Source of the DNA: Sthenelais limicola | Lineage: Eukaryota > Annelida > Polychaeta > Phyllodocida > Sigalionidae | DNA length: 64,000 nt | Direction: 5' to 3' | Assembly: GCA_942159475.1 (NCBI GenBank) | Contig: OW804096.1 | Span: 39,493,744-39,557,743, forward strand | In this document: positions 44,223 through 64,000 of the stretch, piece after piece | Layout: each line of letters begins with the position of its first letter | Numbering within the stretch: position 1 is the first letter of the stretch | Notes under the pieces: model-generated | What the model was told of the DNA's origin: nothing | Seen by the model: only the letters and a program-made list of their open reading frames with translations | Databases searched by the model: none | Made by a program: the position numbers and the translations under genes

Positions 44223-44489
44223 ATGACCAAGCCAGTTTTCTGGGCCCTAAAGCTTGTTAGGTTACAAATAGCAACAGAGAAAGTTGAGCTAAAATTTGAG
44301 TCAGAGGTGGAGTTGTTTAAATATGGAATGGCGATACGGCTATTCTTGGAAGAAACACTGATTCAGCATAATGGGAGTGGCGCACTTGAGGCAACACAAA
44401 GGTTAAGGGAGGAGATTGTGTCTCAATTTATCCAGGAAGGGCGTGGAGGCCTATTTTTTTCCTATAGCAGTATTAATAGCCCTGATTGA
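44223..44489 (+). other. Small unassigned ORF, 88 codons
   Basis: MTKPVFWALKLVRLQIATEK, then an acidic-amphipathic stretch LKFESEVELFKYGMAIRLFL and EATQRLREEIVSQF. The sequence looks protein-like (regular heptad-style spacing), and a TTCATTTCTAG acceptor-like site lies 23 bp upstream of the start. No family was recognised and there is no donor or neighbour to support a gene. Confidence 0.25.
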
Positions 44490-44647
44490 GTATCGATGGG
44501 TATCTGTGAAACCTGTGAAATTATATGAGTATTTTGTTTCCCCTGCCTTTCCAATCACCACCAACCATGCCAAGCCACCTGCCATTCCTTTTGTGTAGAA
44601 TGACATAGCATCTACATGACCCAGAGATAAAAAATAAAGCTGCAAGA

Positions 44648-44720
44648 CCCGGCCGAGGGTTGAACTTGCAAACCTCCGCTCTGAATGCCAGTGCTCTAAC
44701 TGCTGAGCTATGAACCTTGG
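44648..44720 (-). repeat. tRNA-derived SINE head (or decayed tRNA)
   Basis: On the minus strand there is an A box TAGCTCAGCAG (44710-44700) and a B box GTTCAACCC (44665-44657) with tRNA-like spacing of 34 nt. The D stem GCTC/GAGC pairs, but acceptor, anticodon and T stems do not pair properly, so it is not a working tRNA. A T-rich stretch follows on the minus strand (44640-44620). Confidence 0.6.
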
Positions 44721-46623
44721 GTGGAGCAGAGAGGCTAGTGATATGAGAGGGGCCAACGCATGGCAGAGGAAGGAAAAACGTTGATTACTCCTTTACTCAT
44801 GCTATGAACACACTGTACTAAAAAAAATCGATCTAGAGATGTTGAGGGGGCGTTCTGTGGCAAGGGAAATTACCAAATATATGCGTTGACAGTAAAAACG
44901 TGTTTGGGTGCTGTTTTGAGCATGTATCAACCCTTTTTCTGAAATAGGGAGACTGGGGCGACACCTACAGTAAGTGATTGGTTCCTGCGGCACCTTCAGG
45001 GCCACAACTGAGTTGCGCTCCGTTGAGGCATTAATAAAAGATGGTGAAATACCAGGCTGCATCATCAACCTGGATAATTATGAAGGTTAAATAATTGCAC
45101 ATATTAAGTATGCTAATATATGCTGTAAAGTGCATCACCATTCAAAGAATGAACAAAACCTGTGACACAAGTTGCTGCATCTAGTCTTTATTCAGCCAAA
45201 ATCAAATGATAATAGAAGAGATCATTTAGAATTACTAGCGAATACATCAGACACATTCCTTATCCTAAGAAAGTCAACTATCCCCTTGAGATCAAGTTCA
45301 GTTGGACCTCATCTTAACAATAGAATCAACACATGTCTCAAACTATTGGTCCCAACTTCTTTCAATTCCACTCGTAAACATTATTGAATACATCTATAAT
45401 GCACAATAAAATTTGGAGTTTAAATGCTCCAATCTTACAGTTTATTTTCTGTAGCTATATCTAACATGGTAGGTAATTCAATCCATTAATTAATCACCAA
45501 TATGATTAATAGTATAATACACAGCTAAGACATCCCTGTGAAATATAACATTGTTCATTTCTAACATAATACACATAACAAACATACATAACAAGAGTGA
45601 ACCGGATACTTTTTCCTATGCCCATACTGCATTACTGAGGTGTAAAAACAGGGGTACATACACACCTTTTATTATTAACAGTCTTCTATTCTTTTATACT
45701 AGACCAAAAGAAAAACAATACATAGAATCCTTCACTCTTGTAATCAAGCTATATAGCTGATATAGAGCAAACTACTATTAACTGATGAACATTGAGGGGC
45801 TGCCAGTGCACTGTTTGATGTATACTCCTGAGACAAATCCAGGGAATTTCAGCTGTTAGTGATACGGATATAAAAGGCTCACAGGGCCTATTATCCAGAA
45901 ATGAGCCCACTAGTAATTTTTGTTATTTTTTTATGTTTTTCATTTTGCTGTTGTAATTTTAATGTTTCTCAATTTGGACCCTACCCCCCCCCCCCCCCCT
46001 CCTACCTACATGTCCATTTGTTGTTAGTGTCCGTTCTCCCCATGGCCGTGGTGAGCTAGGGGCAGGCGGGCGTGTGGTACTGTGGAGTGTGTGAAGCAAT
46101 GTCAGTTAGTGCAGGGTGTAGTGTGTGGAGGTAAACATAGCGCTAATTTATGGAAAGGGAGAGAGGGAGAGAGTGTATGAATGTTTTCTAATTGCTTTAA
46201 TCCACAACTACTTTAATTCCTCAAACCAAAAGGGCAGGAAACTAATTCAAGTTATCATTTCACCTAACTAAAGTTCGGAAATTACATGGGAAAACATGGA
46301 AAACAAAGCCATATGTGAGAGTCTATCCTAGATGGGAATTGACACTGATGGGTTGGGCGACATAAGGAATTTCGGATATGGGCCATCCGCCCTCACCGAG
46401 GGCGGGTCAGTCGCTTCTCATCTAGCATTGTGCAGTGCAGGATTTTCCATCAGGGGCGGTTAGGTGCAGTACTACTACTATGGAAGGAAAGGAGTGGGGC
46501 ATGAGTAAAAATATAATTAGTAATTAGTGTAAGAGGAAAGATGATACTTGTTAATCTACATAAAAGGATCAGTTATTCTGTTAATCCGTAGCAGTGTGTT
46601 TTAACTGTTTGGCACTGTCAATT
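44721..46623. other. Intergenic; C17 run
   Basis: No gene recognised. Homopolymer of about 17 C's near 45983-46000. An imperfect palindrome GCCCTCACCGAGGGC lies near 46389. Confidence 0.45.
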
Positions 46624-47033
46624 GTGATCTGTTTTAGGAAAATGAGTCAAAAGTTGCAAAATATCGATTGTGAGATCACCATATTTGAAAAGAGATCAAG
46701 CCGATTCTACTGATAGTAAACACTAGGACATCTGAAATGTTTTCTATATTCTAAATTTGATAATTTTATTTTGAAAAAAAATAAATAGTTTGCAATGTTT
46801 CTTGATCGGTACTTACCAGTAAAGTAACTAAATATACTCCATACGATGGCCTTCAAAATGTGCGGAACTATTTAATACAATTTCCTGAAATTTGTTACAC
46901 AGATTTATTTGACTATAAGTGCTAAACCCCCTAAATATCAGAACATTCCAATGTAGAGATCTTAATTGTGATAAAAACACTTTGAAAAATATTGGTTTTG
47001 CGACACGTGACTCATTTTCCCGAAACACATCAC
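46624..47033. mobile_element. MITE family B, complete copy, about 410 bp
   Basis: Ends are inverted: left GTGATCTGTTTTAGGAAAAT then GAGTCA, right (reverse strand) GTGATGTGTTTCGGGAAAAT then GAGTCA; about 31 of 39 positions agree. The interior (AGTAAAGTAACTAAATATAC, CCTTCAAAA) recurs at 21500-21760, 60160-60255, 54430-54640, 37530-37575 and other places in the window. Confidence 0.7.
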
Positions 47034-47358
47034 AATTATGTACAAACAGTGCAGCAGCAGGCCCCAAATGGATGTTATTAAAGTTGATATTTATTGCCTG
47101 CAATACTAAGTTCATAGGATTGGTTACTTCTGGTTGGTTTACCCACTGCCACCATGACACTTTGGAGTGAGTGAGTGAGATTGGTTGCTTTACGCCCTTC
47201 CATGACACTTTGGCTCCCTATTGCATGGTCCACTGTAGATCTACATAATTATGTATATATGAATATCATCTACAGGTGCTTGTTGCATGAATGCCTGAAT
47301 ACATGAATGTCCATGCACGGCCAGTAACTGGTAGAAAGCACCGGATGTATCTATGATT

Positions 47359-63666
<16,308 letters not shown>

Positions 63667-64000
63667 CTGGAAAGTGAAAATGAAAGTGAATGCTAGTTTG
63701 AACATTGTCGGGACGCATTGTTCTATATGGGATGTGTTCCGAAAATTATGAAGTCACAAAAAAGTAAATCATATTTGAAAAGATGAGGTCAAGCTGATTC
63801 CAATAAGAGTAACTATAACGACACAATAAAGAGTGCAATAATAAGAGAGAATGTATTACAAGCATTAGATCTGGGGATATGTATCTTATAGTCACGAGTT
63901 TTACAGTGTTGGAAATCCACAAGTAGTGCAGCTTTGAGTGAATTCTCAACACAGTAAAAACAAGTTACTATAAGATACAATCCCCAGATTTGATGCGAGT

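Noticed and set aside
44648..44720. Functional tRNA gene on the minus strand
   Set aside because: A and B boxes and D stem are present, but acceptor, anticodon and T stems do not pair; better as a SINE head.

Overview
This is eukaryotic, metazoan DNA. Genes are split by GT-AG introns, intergenic distances are long, and transposable elements, satellites and microsatellites make up most of the sequence. The recognisable genes (a galactose 3-O-sulfotransferase, a CYP2-like cytochrome P450, an ABCC/MRP-type transporter) and the Ngaro-type retrotransposons suggest a marine invertebrate, most likely a deuterostome such as an amphioxus, hemichordate or echinoderm. The species cannot be fixed from the window alone.

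Layout. 1-3990: a decayed Ngaro-like retrotransposon on the minus strand, cut by the window edge. 5.0-5.5 kb: a LINE 3' tail. 6.5-7.8 kb: a sulfotransferase gene with one frameshift. 9.75-11.35 kb: a MITE (family A) split by a 1.36-kb hAT-like element with a visible 6-bp target duplication. 13.4-20.9 kb: three exons, phase-matched but carrying a nonsense codon, of a Cys-containing multi-copy family. Their first intron holds a second, very young Ngaro element (14657-19929) with complete split direct repeats. 22.6-24.3 kb: a GGGTTCTA-rich inverted-repeat element. 24.4-25.1 kb: a purine-rich tract. 25.55-35.26 kb: a region bounded by 36-bp inverted repeats (34/36 matching), packed with satellites, a 15-bp minisatellite interrupted by a LINE, and a nested 2.2-kb inverted-repeat element. 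36.1-37.3 kb: weak carrier-protein-like and adenylation-domain-like fragments. 39.6-42.1 kb: an intact two-exon P450. 47.36-63.67 kb: the last ten exons of an ABCC transporter on the minus strand, with repeat-filled introns.

Main observations. Both Ngaro elements, although diverged and in opposite orientation, keep a canonical A AAA AAC slippery heptamer at the end of gag, and in both the -1 frame runs open into pol. The younger copy sits in a dispersed repeat whose uninterrupted relative lies at 60.3-60.4 kb. This gives an empty site and shows insertion without a conventional target duplication. The 9.7-kb inverted-repeat region with many copies of a TGTCTCTACRAYGC motif is the most unusual structure and may be a large non-autonomous DNA element. 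Domain and family names come from motif recognition by eye; no database search was run.
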